Assembly: GCA_009731375.1 (NCBI GenBank)
Contig: BJOX01000007.1
Location: 979,027-1,043,026, forward strand
Source: Paulinella micropora
Taxonomy: Eukaryota > Cercozoa > Imbricatea > Euglyphida
Reading direction: 5' to 3'
Length of the DNA stretch: 64,000 nt
The position numbers and the translations under genes are program-made. Shown here piece after piece: positions 29,201 to 37,336 of the stretch. The notes below the pieces were generated by a model. That model ran no database searches, had not been told where the DNA came from, and saw only the letters and a program-made list of their open reading frames with translations. Position 1 is the first letter of the stretch. The number at the start of each line of letters is the position of its first letter.

Positions 29201-31993
29201 TTGCGCCCGATCATGTTTATTAGTAGAAAGCTGTGTGCGGCGGAGCGAAATTACTGCACGCGACAGAGGGAGGCGTTGGCAGTAGTATGGGCTCTCAAGA
29301 GGCTCAGAGAATACTTGTGGGGAGGACCTCTATTCACGGTTAGGACCGATCATCACAACCTTCTTTGGTTGATGAATCATGAACAAACCGGCCGTTTGGC
29401 GCGGTGGCAAGCTTTCTTGTCATGTTTCAATTTCACGATGGTCTACTTACCGGGAAAGCGAAACGTAGTCGCTGATAGCCTTTCCAGGCTAGAGTTTCAG
29501 TCGGAGGTGTCGGCTCTCGTATCATCAGTGGAGATGATGGACCTGTCCACGGACAAGGTATACGAGGTGAGCCACATAGAGGCGATGCAGATGGCAAGAG
29601 GCGTTCGTTATGACCGCACGGGTCTACGATATAGTCCTCAAGGCCCGGATCATGTTCTCGAAGACGCTGAGTGGTCTTATGAGGCATACGAGAATGCGAA
29701 GGCGAATATAAAAGAGGAGGAGACGACTGAGGTCTGTACTGAACCTCCACAGGAAAATCGAAGCGAGCTTGATGAAGACCCGGAGAGGGTAGGAGTAAGG
29801 TTGGAGGACGGTACTATTCATATCGCCTCGCCTACCGCGTGGAGGCAGCAACAGGCGACGGATCCGGAGTTCAAGGAGCTCATAACGTTATACAAGAACC
29901 CTAATGAGCTTAAAAAGACTCCACAGATCAAAGATCAGATGAAGGAGATGGCGTGGAGAGATGGGCTATTGTGGTACAAGGGCCAGCATGGCAAATTTGC
30001 ATCACAGCCTGACAAATGGACTCTCTGGGTACCAGAGAAGTTGAGGCGCTTTATATATGTCGCAGCCCATAACTGCCCCTTACTGGCACATCCGGGTCGA
30101 CAAAGAACTCATTGGTTCATAGCGAGGCGATTTTGGTGGAAAGGGATGAAGGAGGAGATAGACAGGGAAGTGGACGCATGCATCCCATGCAAAACCACAA
30201 AGACACCGCTGAAGGCGAACTTTGGCCTGATCGGTACATTCCCGTTACACGCCGGGATGTTTGAATTTTTACACATCGATCATGTGGGACCTTTCCCCGA
30301 ATCGGCAGAAGGGTACAGATACCTTCTTACCGCAATAGATCGAGCCACCAATTATGTCTGGGTTGTTCCTGTTAAGGACGCTACAGGCAAGACAACTGCG
30401 GAGGCTCTGATCGATAGGATCGTCTCGCAGATCGGAGTGCCTAGAAAGATATGTTCTGATCGAGGTTCTGACTTTAATAATGAAGTCATCGACAGACTAT
30501 CTAAGTACTACGGGATGAAATGGCAATATGTTACTGCCTATAACCCGAGAGCGAATGGCAAGATCGAGCGGGTACATAGACCTCTCAAAGCCTCGCTTAA
30601 GATGTACTCTATGAAGAAGGAAAATCAGAGAGCCTGGGTGGAGGCAGCACCTTCATTTGCCTTTGCAATGAACTGTTTACCCTCATCGGCATTAGGAGGA
30701 GCCAGGAGCTCAGTCTCGCCATATCAATTGGTTTACGGCCGAGAGCCTAATATCCCAACATCGCTTCTGCATCCAAAGGACACTTGGGCAGATGAGGATG
30801 AGTTGTTCGGGATGAGGCTAAGAGCGAAGATGGAGGCGGAGCAAATAGTTGCGGCGCATAGGGAGGCGGAGCGCAGAAAGACTGATGCAGGAGTGCGACA
30901 AGCGCACTTAGATCAAGTCCGTTTCCGGGTTGGGGATATTGTACTCCTGTACCATCCTCAAGTATCCAAGGGGGTTAGCTCTAAGCTGTTTACCCACTGG
31001 AAAGGATCATACCAGATTCTGGAGCAGATGGGACCTCTGAACTATAAGATCAGGGGTAGAGGGAAGATGCAAATTGTAAATGTTCGAAGGCTGATCAAAT
31101 ATGACCCCTTCTTACTCGAGGATGAATCCGTTGAGGAGGCGTTGAAACGGATGAAGGAGGATTTCAAAGAGGTACCGCCTATCAGTAAGGAGGATACCTT
31201 AGAGGAGGAGAATGCCTATCGGGCACCTGTCTCGGAGAAGGAGGAGACCGAGAAGGAGAGCAAGGAAGACTCAAACCGCAAAAGCGCGGCGGGGACTCAG
31301 TCTAAGGCCCCCATAGTCCGCGGCGGTACAAAGGAGAAGTTCACGGAGGCGCAGAGGAGGAGAGCGCAAAATGACCTTATCTTCGACCAACCGAGGAAGG
31401 TGGCGAGATCGACGCGAGCGACGGATGTCCATGGAGGAGGAGAAGAGAAGGACACTAACCCAAACGCGGGTAATGTGGACATTCGACATGCGCGATGGAA
31501 GGAAGGCGAGGCGATTGCGACCATCAAGTGGGTCCGAGACGCTTTTTATCTGTTGAGACCGGCAGAATCTCATGTTGCCGATGACACTCTCTCAGATCTT
31601 TATCTCATGCGAGCTGTGGCGGTCCCGCAGACTACACGGGCAGCGCGGACATCGAAGAGATCCTCAGCAGCAAAAACGATACAACCGGTACTCCATTTCT
31701 GGAGAAGCATGGACCCTGTTGAGGATCCAAAAGCTAGACAATACTTACCGGTATACAAAGACGCGAAAGATCTCGAGACTTGGGATGATACTATTACCCC
31801 TCGAGACAAAGACCACACTGCGTGGACTATTCAGTCACTGCCTAGGGGAGTGCTTGACATTCCTTTTGACTTATCATTGGGCGCCATCCCTAACAAAATA
31901 TGGGACATTCTTGAGGAGTCAAAGTTTGACTTGACTTTTGTTGGCGGCCCGCCACCTGGCAAAGGGGTTCGCGCAAGGCGACGAAGGCAGTAA
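26273..31993 (+). CDS. pol: Pol polyprotein (protease, RT, RNase H, integrase)
   Basis: 1906 aa, open throughout. A K/P-rich N-terminus is followed by a retropepsin-like domain near residues 165-265 in which the usual D-S/T-G reads D-T-M, with S-I-L-L-S-Y-D-Q-L downstream. RT from about 630 has L-P-M-G-L-K-Q-A-P-G and the catalytic Y-I-D-D-I-I-V-Y-S. RNase H has V-D-T-D-A-S-K and T-D-H-H-N-L. The integrase HHCC finger (H-N..H-P-G..C-I-P-C) is followed by the D,D,E core: H-I-D-H-V-G-P, S-D-R-G-S-D-F and G-K-I-E-R-V. A GPY/F-like module (F-T-H-W-K-G-S-Y) and a 300-residue extension without recognised domain close it. The intact frame suggests fairly recent activity of the family. Confidence 0.95.
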   Translation: MPTVAEQDTNGSVPPRREVEGTQPHKPQGKHLLVHPSRANMINDANRKTKKAMEERKPQLKARSPPTKKQRTVPPPKDATVSTVDKCTSSVPDSVKRTLEIPEAPETQEVKLEEKREERKEDKELELRLKTLEQKIHVLAASIHRPDALCYTDLFCETLQTTLKVGNDTMANINIVGQKFLNSHRTWVDKTIRKTKGTLKGVGSRTEITGIVTLIFKLKSGRVYRADLYVVPDYHGSILLSYDQLATMGAVIDCAARRVIYGVKNGEEEDINPMTATDSYEAFELSLATERKKLAFVHEATEAYVHPYVTVPEELTWTDNWETEMQAYTVTIPAWDRKSIDDLVVARNEEIICVAKQCPSLARFAEGGGADVHITNGYCYHAKVSDEKREAFVPRRKGRIPDTPADDIKTFITNFWGDVPTWPRSLTEVKKCLRTLFESNKPYTVILPYNEKAIWAQEIRDRLIDHPIPVPSRKQQLVVACRLGSREQSSAYKQKLRAQDKLKLIPQAFTCFDGFYTRKAPIQYANLIDMLVGLGHDDEPDTVTYERTGLDDLSEEDLSLEEDLAPLKEHKKMSEEDFQAAARKILEEGVGSEREKAFLKAKMEAYREIFDPPRAGGVKSDDFTAVIYKIPGAEPSPAPRRANLSIHEAKIAEENVRQLLDEDFIERSTSPIVSQPKIVPKPGGEWRLTINYARVNKVLEEERNPLPTLEEGRRVLRNAKFYSVIDLKNGFWQIPLDEKSRWLTAFVVGMEIYQWKVLPMGLKQAPGLFQKAMQKMLSGQYDDQSEDGFMRRRGQKAGEYAFCYIDDIIVYSNTMEEHIDHLSDVFRRIGAFGLKCNLKKCQLARTSVTYLGYEISHNRVSISREKREEIMSRQLPKNRTELHSFLAMAQYYSQFIPDWGATRAKLEKMIDFGDFEKWDEEALQAFNTLKDIIYKDPKDGGLVLMMPDFTKPFVVDTDASKFAIGAVLQQEDEEKKLRPIMFISRKLCAAERNYCTRQREALAVVWALKRLREYLWGGPLFTVRTDHHNLLWLMNHEQTGRLARWQAFLSCFNFTMVYLPGKRNVVADSLSRLEFQSEVSALVSSVEMMDLSTDKVYEVSHIEAMQMARGVRYDRTGLRYSPQGPDHVLEDAEWSYEAYENAKANIKEEETTEVCTEPPQENRSELDEDPERVGVRLEDGTIHIASPTAWRQQQATDPEFKELITLYKNPNELKKTPQIKDQMKEMAWRDGLLWYKGQHGKFASQPDKWTLWVPEKLRRFIYVAAHNCPLLAHPGRQRTHWFIARRFWWKGMKEEIDREVDACIPCKTTKTPLKANFGLIGTFPLHAGMFEFLHIDHVGPFPESAEGYRYLLTAIDRATNYVWVVPVKDATGKTTAEALIDRIVSQIGVPRKICSDRGSDFNNEVIDRLSKYYGMKWQYVTAYNPRANGKIERVHRPLKASLKMYSMKKENQRAWVEAAPSFAFAMNCLPSSALGGARSSVSPYQLVYGREPNIPTSLLHPKDTWADEDELFGMRLRAKMEAEQIVAAHREAERRKTDAGVRQAHLDQVRFRVGDIVLLYHPQVSKGVSSKLFTHWKGSYQILEQMGPLNYKIRGRGKMQIVNVRRLIKYDPFLLEDESVEEALKRMKEDFKEVPPISKEDTLEEENAYRAPVSEKEETEKESKEDSNRKSAAGTQSKAPIVRGGTKEKFTEAQRRRAQNDLIFDQPRKVARSTRATDVHGGGEEKDTNPNAGNVDIRHARWKEGEAIATIKWVRDAFYLLRPAESHVADDTLSDLYLMRAVAVPQTTRAARTSKRSSAAKTIQPVLHFWRSMDPVEDPKARQYLPVYKDAKDLETWDDTITPRDKDHTAWTIQSLPRGVLDIPFDLSLGAIPNKIWDILEESKFDLTFVGGPPPGKGVRARRRRQ

Positions 31994-32798
31994 GTGACAT
32001 TTTTTTCTTTTATCACGCGTCGGACATTGAAAGCTGCATGTGGATTAATCTCATAGTGCCCATGTCAGATCATGTCTTATTAAAATATTTTTATACCATT
32101 GTTGTTACTTGGCATTTTTATCGCAACATATGAGTGCGAAGGTCAATCGGCAAATGGATACGACACCGTAGAAGGGGATCGCTTGTGACTTTAGCGATGG
32201 TGTTCCTGGTACGACCCTGCTTCAAGTATCCAGGGTGATGTTCTCAATAAATGTTCTCATAGTAGACATATTAAATATTTTTTTCTTTGGATATACTTAA
32301 TATCGTCATACCAGCACGGTCCGTCTCTACTTGTGTCGGTTTATCGCATGGTCGGGTTCACTCACACCGGCTTTGGATATAGTTATTAGGACTGGCCCCC
32401 TAGTACTATATTAAGGTAACTGATTGAAAACAAGGGTATGTTATTAAAAGACAATGTATTTACTGATCGGAAGTGTTTTTAGAGAAGGAGAAAAAATTAT
32501 AATGCTGCTTTTATTTTAATAGTAATACTATTTGTTCTTGACATACTGCCTCAGGATTAAGTTACGGGGGGGACAACGAGTGTGGAAGGAGGAGTTTTTT
32601 TATTTATTTACAAAAAATGAGGCTAGAGATTTACAGTTGACGCGTGTCTGGTGTATGAGTTTTATTTATCCACTGCACCATCTATCCGTGGGTTAATGCA
32701 CTTAGTTGCAACACCCCATAGCATTTGTGCAGAAAATAAATCAGCAGCTATATGACGAAAATATTGCATATTTCCGTCATAAAAAGGGGAAGGAGTAC
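31994..32798 (+). other. Retrotransposon 3' UTR with polypurine tract
   Basis: No gene. The last bases before the right LTR (AAAAAGGGGAAGGAG, 32781..32795) form the polypurine tract used to prime plus-strand DNA. Confidence 0.8.
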
Positions 32799-33034
32799 TG
32801 TAGGCATCACCCCCCGGATAGCAGGTAAAAAGTACAGTTTTTCGGGTGTCAGGTGCACCTAGTTTTTTTCCCAGTATTTCAATATCGTTTGGCCGGATTT
32901 GACCTAATATTCGTTGTGGCCGCTTTCTTTTTCTGCTTCACTGAGCTAATATAACGAGACATCATTCTCCTTTGGGGATTTGTGTCTGGTTGTATTACCG
33001 ACTTTTTATCGAGCTATCTTCAGGGATTGTAACA
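32799..33034 (+). repeat. Right LTR
   Basis: Starts TGTAGGCATC, ends TTGTAACA. Followed by the TCTG duplication and the 5' end of the split zinc-finger gene. Confidence 0.93.
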
Positions 33035-33056
33035 TCTGTTTTCTTTCGTCAGACAT
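33035..33056 (-). pseudogene. 5' end of the split zinc-finger gene
   Basis: ATG at 33056 on the minus strand plus six further codons, ending at the TCTG duplication. They continue in frame into 22702 downward if the retrotransposon is ignored. TATA-rich sequence (33054..33075) lies just upstream. Confidence 0.75.
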
Positions 33057-33083
33057 ATATATTATATATATATAAAAGAAATA

Positions 33084-33626
33084 GAAAGGCGAAAGTAATA
33101 ATGGACCTGTAATTGGTGGCACTATAGACTGCTAAAAATGTTATCACATGGTTTTCAAGCGGGAATACGGAGGAACTAAAGAATTCTTTTCGTCTTTCCA
33201 TTCCCAGACAATTTTTTTAAAAAAAATTTTATGAAATATTTTATAAAAAAGTTCGTTGATAACAAAGTCAGAAAAAAGAAAAACGAAGTTTTTCTAAAAG
33301 AATAAAATAAAAAGATAAGTGTCCTATAGTGGTACCTATAGTAGTAAAATTTATTGATTTTGATGCTTTGTATTGATTTTGTTTTTATTTAAAAACCTTA
33401 AAAAAAATTTTAACTTTTTTTCTTGTTTTTATTTAAAAGCGAAATTAAAAGAAAGAATATTTCTTTATTCTGCTTTCTTGTATTTATCAAAAATTTTGCT
33501 TTTTTATTTTTCTGTTTTGAGGTTTAGTATTGATTTGCGGGAAATCAATAGGAAGAGACGAATGAAATTTATGAGGTCGTTTTGAGGTATGAAAAACGAC
33601 CCTTGTAAATTTCATATTATACTACT
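33084..33626 (-). repeat. Right terminal inverted repeat, element 1
   Basis: Reverse complement of 3151..3692, ending ..TTATACTACT at 33626 and followed by ATAGAT. Small differences from the left copy are visible. Confidence 0.92.

Positions 33627-33681
<55 letters not shown>
33627..33681. repeat. (GATA)n between the two elements
   Basis: 55 bp of pure GATA repeat, all that separates element 1 from element 2. Its two ends give the right duplication of element 1 (ATAGAT) and the left duplication of element 2 (TAGATA, 33676..33681). Confidence 0.93.
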
Positions 33682-33682
<1 letters not shown>

Positions 33683-33838
33683 GTAGTATAGGGGGCCACT
33701 TCGGCACACTTTTTCAGTGTAGTTTCTCTACAGAAACCACACTAAGAGCCGTTATTCGTTATTTACTCTACCTATTTATAAAAACAAATACAGACAGACA
33801 AAAGAAAGAAAAACTGCTACCTTTAAATAATTATTATT
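33682..33838 (+). repeat. Left terminal inverted repeat, element 2
   Basis: Begins AGTAGTATAGGG and matches the reverse complement of 54922..55075 almost base for base, including an internal GCCACTTCGGCACAC and a CAGTG..CACT hairpin-like portion. It has no similarity to the element 1 repeat beyond the first nine bases. Confidence 0.92.
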
Positions 33839-34011
33839 AAATTACCTTTTTGAAGTCTTCTCCAGTATTCTTAGCCTACCACACACAAACAAGTATGGTA
33901 GATAAAATTCATTTGAAATGAAGAGGGCTAATACCCAATTTTTTTAAAAATTGAATGCGCGCTAGTTTATACTCCTATACGCAAAAGGAGTTAGTGGTCA
34001 TGACCACTCTT
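33839..34011. other. Non-coding spacer, element 2 left end
   Basis: AT-rich, with a short inverted pair around ACTCCTATACGCAAAAGGAGT (33970..33992) just before the stop of the next gene. No gene seen. Confidence 0.45.
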
Positions 34012-34542
34012 TTACAAATCTAAATTATTTCTTACATTTGCCAACAAATCATTTTGACTTTCAACCCTCATTACATTGCTTTCATTTTGTTTGTCGTAAG
34101 CAATGTATTTTATGAGGGATTTATTGAATGTAAGCCCCTCTATATCAATTCCGTCAAAAATTTTATTCTGAACCTCAAATCCAAATTCTTTTCTATTTTC
34201 TTTCCTCCAACTATAAAATAATTTCAGTTCTTTTTCTTTTTTTACCTGCTTAAGTCTTCTCTTTTGTCGTGCCAATCTGTCAATTTCAATGTTGTTGCTC
34301 TCTTTGTCAAGTCTTTTTAGCATAATATCAATGGCGGACAACTTTACCAAGTCTGGTTGTTTTTTTTCAATTAACAAATCAATTTCCCTGTCAATTTTAT
34401 TTACTCTTTCTTGGCTTATTATTTTGTCTTTCTTCAGTTGGTCTCTCCCTCGTCTATTTGTCTCATAAATCTCTAGCCAATCCTCCTTCGTCCTGTCTCC
34501 TTTCGTGATAAGACTTTCACTCATTATCAAATTCTGCACCAC
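34012..34542 (-). CDS. Coiled-coil protein, element 2 cargo
   Basis: 176 codons; starts M-V-Q-N-L-I-M-S-E-S, and the second Met (M-S-E-S-L) is equally plausible. Highly charged and helical, with I-x-x-E-x-x-x-I-D-R heptads through residues 35-115, then a more mixed C-terminus (F-D-G-I-D-I-E-G-L-T-F). Not recognised; no counterpart in element 1. It is divergent from the intron-containing gene. Confidence 0.6.
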   Translation of the reverse strand: MVQNLIMSESLITKGDRTKEDWLEIYETNRRGRDQLKKDKIISQERVNKIDREIDLLIEKKQPDLVKLSAIDIMLKRLDKESNNIEIDRLARQKRRLKQVKKEKELKLFYSWRKENRKEFGFEVQNKIFDGIDIEGLTFNKSLIKYIAYDKQNESNVMRVESQNDLLANVRNNLDL

Positions 34543-34840
34543 TGCACCAACGCACTAGTGCACTGGGGTCGTGGCGTCGGCAAGAAAAAAATAGTTTTGA
34601 AAAATTCCAAAATTTCATTGTCTATTACCAATTTGTCGTGCCAGCCTTATTTTTTCCACTTTTTTCCCGTCTGGATTTTTCTCCAGAAAATTCCTCGTTT
34701 GCTGACACACAAAAATTGCCTTTTTATCGCAATTGAGTAAAATGTTTTTCCTCGTGCTTTTTCATTCTGCGACTTTTTCAGAATTCCCAAAGTGGCTAAG
34801 ACAAGAAGTCCAAACCCTTGCTGTTTTTGTGTGTTGCAGG
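34543..34840 (+). promoter_or_regulatory. Leader/promoter region of the spliced gene
   Basis: Contains a palindromic GCACTAGTGC near 34549 and a T-rich stretch ending in TGTGTTGCAG (34831..34839), which is a good 3' splice site and could close a leader intron. The short open frame at 34742 is probably not coding. Confidence 0.4.
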
Positions 34841-35538
34841 ATGTCGGACAACGAGCCTGAAGAGGAGCGACACGACAACCCAGAGCAGGAAGAGCCTGAA
34901 AATGAGGTAATTTAGTTCCTATTTGTTTTATGTGTATGCGGTTTCTTGTATAGGGGGCTATGGCCCTGCTGGAGGCACAGCAAGAAGCACAGGACGCACG
35001 CGATGCACGTGTTATGGTAATAAGTTTTTTTTTTTTTGCTTTCCTTTATGTGTGTGTATGTGTAGCAAACAGATGAAAAAAAGACACCAGATCAAGCAGT
35101 TGCGGTAATCATTTTTTTCTGTTGTTTGGTTTTCATTGTTTTCCGAATTAGGGAATCACTGATGGTGTAAGTAATGTATCACTTGAGCAACCTGATTGGA
35201 ATAGACCTAGAGGCAGTAGAAAAAAAGGGGCGAAAAAAGGTGGTAGACCAGAGGGTAGCCGTAACGTTGTTATCAGAATTAGTGAGGTTCATGTCGTAAT
35301 TAACAAGGAGGCTGGCGAGGCGAAGTGGTCTTTTGCAGAAAAGCCCAATTCTATTTCAGTTGTCGTGTGGGGGTTTCGCTCTCCACCAGCCGAAATTTCC
35401 AACTACATTGTTGTTTTGGTGGGTAATGGCGAACCAGATTCTGTTATTATGGTAAGATCTTGGCCCAACGTCGCAGAAATAGTCTCACATTTCGGCAGGC
35501 CCGTCAGAACTATTTATAAAGCATATCAGGTTGCTTAA
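34841..35538 (+). CDS. Intron-containing gene with AT-hook, element 2 cargo
   Basis: Read as four exons, 34841..34906, 35066..35104, 34954..35016 between them, and 35152..35538, it gives one 184-aa frame. The introns 34907..34953 (47 nt), 35017..35065 (49 nt) and 35105..35151 (47 nt) all begin GTAAT and end TAG, and all lie between codons. Each retained intron would add stops or shift the frame. Exons 1-3 encode an acidic, Gln/Ala-rich part. Exon 4 has a basic R-P-R-G-S-R-K-K-G..G-R-P-E-G-S-R stretch like an AT-hook, then a beta/alpha domain I do not recognise (V-V-V-W-G-F..V-I-M-V-R-S-W), ending V-A-stop. A TTGCAG just before the ATG may be the 3' site of a leader intron. Such host-type introns argue for nuclear expression. 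Confidence 0.75.
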
Positions 35539-35654
35539 TTAAATCAGTTGCTAAGAATAACGTTTTCTTCTAGATTGATATTAATGATATGTTAAACAAA
35601 TACTAATCTAGAAGAGAAAGTTATTCCAAATGTTTCGTTTTAATTTATTTTTTA
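35539..35654. other. Intergenic, element 2
   Basis: Contains an inverted pair AACTTTCTCTTCTAG-like (TTCTTCTAG..CTAGAAGAG, about 35565..35618), a possible shared terminator for the convergent spliced gene and integrase. Confidence 0.45.
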
Positions 35655-36643
35655 TTAAATGTCCAACTTTTCAACTTTCTTTTTAATTCTAGAACTGCTT
35701 CTTATGTTTTCCGGTTTTACATCCAATGATTTTAACAAATTAATATTTTTTTCTCTTTAGTAAGTTGTTTTACTTTTTCCGATAACTGCTCCTTCGGTTC
35801 TTCTTCTTCATGGTGTTCTTCAACATTAGTCTTTAATAATTCTGACGGTCGGACTAAGTCTTCGTCTGACAAGATTACTTTGAAGCCTTTTCGGCCCTTA
35901 ACCTTAAATATAGTTTTACTGAATTGCTTGTCGCCTTTAGAAAAAATAGTTCTTTCTAATTCCTTTCTTACTCTTGTACCCTTAGGGAATTCATTAATTA
36001 AAGGATTTCTGTATATTTCTTGAGTGTTTTTTTCAGTCCCTTCAAAAACATTAATCTGCACTGCTTTAACTGTTGTATGATATGTTTTATTATAAGCATC
36101 AACAACCTCATGAATAATAGGAACCCATTGAAAATTTTCATTAAATTCCCATATTAAGTTTAATTCATTTCGTATTGTTCTAATAAACCTATCAATTATA
36201 CCCATTGTTCTGTGATCGCCTACTTGGACAGTTCTATGTTCAATATTATTTTGTCTGAAATATTCTGCCACTTGTCCTTTGAATTCGCCACCATTATCTG
36301 AAGTTATTCTTTCAGGAACTTTTTTGGTAAATATTTTTTTTAACCCTTCTAAGACATAACCAGTTGTTTTATTTTTGACTGGCTCAATCCACCCACGACA
36401 GCTATATACATCAATAGCAACTAATCCAAAATTATAGTTAGCATTACCGTTCTTTGTTGCAACCTTTGACATATCCATTAAATCAATAAATATTTGACTT
36501 AGTGGTTTTGCTTCTGGTGATGTTATCGTGTTCCATATCTTAGCGGGCTTTGATTGAAAATGTATTTCGGACACTTCTTCAAGTTTTTCTTTCCGCTCTG
36601 TCTTCTCAGGAGGTTCTTGTTGCTGAGTATGTTTGCTGTCCAT
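35655..36643 (-). pseudogene. rve-family (Polinton) integrase, element 2, late frameshift
   Basis: Open from 36643 for 303 codons, then a shift in an A7 run near 35745. The other frame carries the conserved C-terminal P-E-N-I-R motif and ends at 35655. Core residues: D in V-A-I-D-V-Y, D in T-S-D-N-G-G-E-F, and D, 34 residues later, in G-I-I-D-R-F-I-R-T. The C-terminal domain has F-K-V-K-G-R-K-G-F-K-V-I-L (an SH3/chromo-like beta strand) and an acidic-basic tail. It lacks an obvious HHCC finger. The single shift in a homopolymer could be a sequencing error, in which case the gene is functional. Its start abuts hairpin module M4. Confidence 0.88.
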
Positions 36644-36644
36644 T

Positions 36645-36766
36645 GATATTTTAGAATTGCGTTTCGTGCTGTCGCACTCTCACTTATTCTAAAACATCGT
36701 TTTTTCTTTTTATTTTTATTTAATCGCAGACGATGTTTGTTGAAGACGTAGTCTGAAACAAATATC
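36645..36766. repeat. Paired-hairpin module M4 (element 2)
   Basis: Hairpin 36645..36699 (minus-strand core GA-GTGC-GACA-GCAC-GA, arms TTTTAGAAT/ATTCTAAAA) abuts the integrase ATG. Hairpin 36732..36766 (core GA-AGAC-GTA-GTCT-GA, arms TTTGTT/AACAAA) abuts the stop of the 169-aa gene. In element 1 these two genes are separated by only a few bases (..TTCTAAAGATATG). Confidence 0.88.
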
Positions 36767-36767
36767 A

Positions 36768-37277
36768 TTAAAATTTTAAGAAACATTTTTCGATATCATT
36801 ATTTTTTTCTTTCTTGCTTGATTTTTCTGCTTGATTATAAACATTAACAGATATGTTTGACTTTTTACCTTTACCTTTCTTTACTGGTATTTCTTCTTCA
36901 CTTTCTTCACTTTCGCTTTCGCTCTCATCAGGCTCAGGCACAGGCTTTTTACTTACTTTCTTCTTTGCTTCCGCTTTCTTTCTTCTTATTTTCATCTTAG
37001 CCATCTTTTCAGCAATGATATCAGTAAAATCACATTCTTCATCGCTATCACTGCTTTCTTCTGGTGTATCATCTTGGTCTTTTCCATTAATGATATCATT
37101 AGCAACACCAATTTCAGCCATGCGATTTATCTTTTCCTCCATCTCATCATCGCCTACATAAGCCTTTCTACACTTTGCTAATTTCTCTTTTGCTATTTCA
37201 ACCTTATGTTTCTTTTTGCTCTTAATACTTTCCACAGCCTTACCCCAATTCTTGCGACTTGCTTCGGGAGACGGCAT
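36768..37277 (-). CDS. Acidic/basic low-complexity protein, element 2
   Basis: 169 aa, intact. M-P-S-P-E-A-S-R-K-N-W-G-K start, a helical K/E region, D-D-T-P-E-E-S-S-D-S-D-E-E acid run, basic K-M-K-I-R-R-K-K-A-E-A-K-K-K, second Ser/Glu run, basic G-K-G-K-K-S-N and the end K-C-F-L-K-F. Serines in acidic context look like CK2 sites. Function unknown. Confidence 0.75.
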   Translation of the reverse strand: MPSPEASRKNWGKAVESIKSKKKHKVEIAKEKLAKCRKAYVGDDEMEEKINRMAEIGVANDIINGKDQDDTPEESSDSDEECDFTDIIAEKMAKMKIRRKKAEAKKKVSKKPVPEPDESESESEESEEEIPVKKGKGKKSNISVNVYNQAEKSSKKEKNNDIEKCFLKF

Positions 37278-37336
37278 TTATACTAAGATTAATATATTTT
37301 AGTATTTTTTAAATAAATAATTAAATAAATAATATA
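37278..37336. promoter_or_regulatory. Divergent promoter region, element 2
   Basis: Counterpart of 5217..5273 with the same ATACTAA..TTAGTAT palindrome. Confidence 0.6.

Larger units (their letters stand above)
22703..33034 (+). mobile_element. Ty3/gypsy-like LTR retrotransposon in element 1
   Basis: 10.3 kb bounded by 250/236-bp LTRs (TG..CA) and a 4-bp duplication. Order: LTR, 760-bp leader, gag (with a frame change), pol with protease, RT, RNase H and integrase (Ty3 order), about 800-bp 3' UTR, polypurine tract, LTR. Base composition is higher in GC than the surrounding viral element, marking it as a later host-derived insertion. The LTRs differ by several indels and substitutions (for example a 14-bp difference after GACCTAAT), so it is not very recent. 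Confidence 0.95.
3151..33626. mobile_element. Element 1: Polinton/Maverick-type virus-like element
   Basis: Bounded by 543-bp inverted repeats starting AGTAGTATAA and by ATAGAT duplications. It encodes an rve integrase, PolB, A32-like packaging ATPase, adenain-type protease, and major and minor capsid proteins, the defining set of Polintons. It also carries an S74 fibre and a GIY-YIG endonuclease. A 10.3-kb Ty3/gypsy element sits in its right part; without it the element is about 20.1 kb. Integrase, polymerase, fibre, protease and minor capsid are all broken, so this copy is a decayed provirus. Only the ATPase, MCP, second structural protein and several small genes remain open. Confidence 0.92.

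Noticed and set aside
23712-31993. Retrovirus with an envelope gene
   Set aside because: The region after integrase is a charged extension without signal peptide, TM segment or fusion motif. The element is a plain Ty3/gypsy-type retrotransposon.
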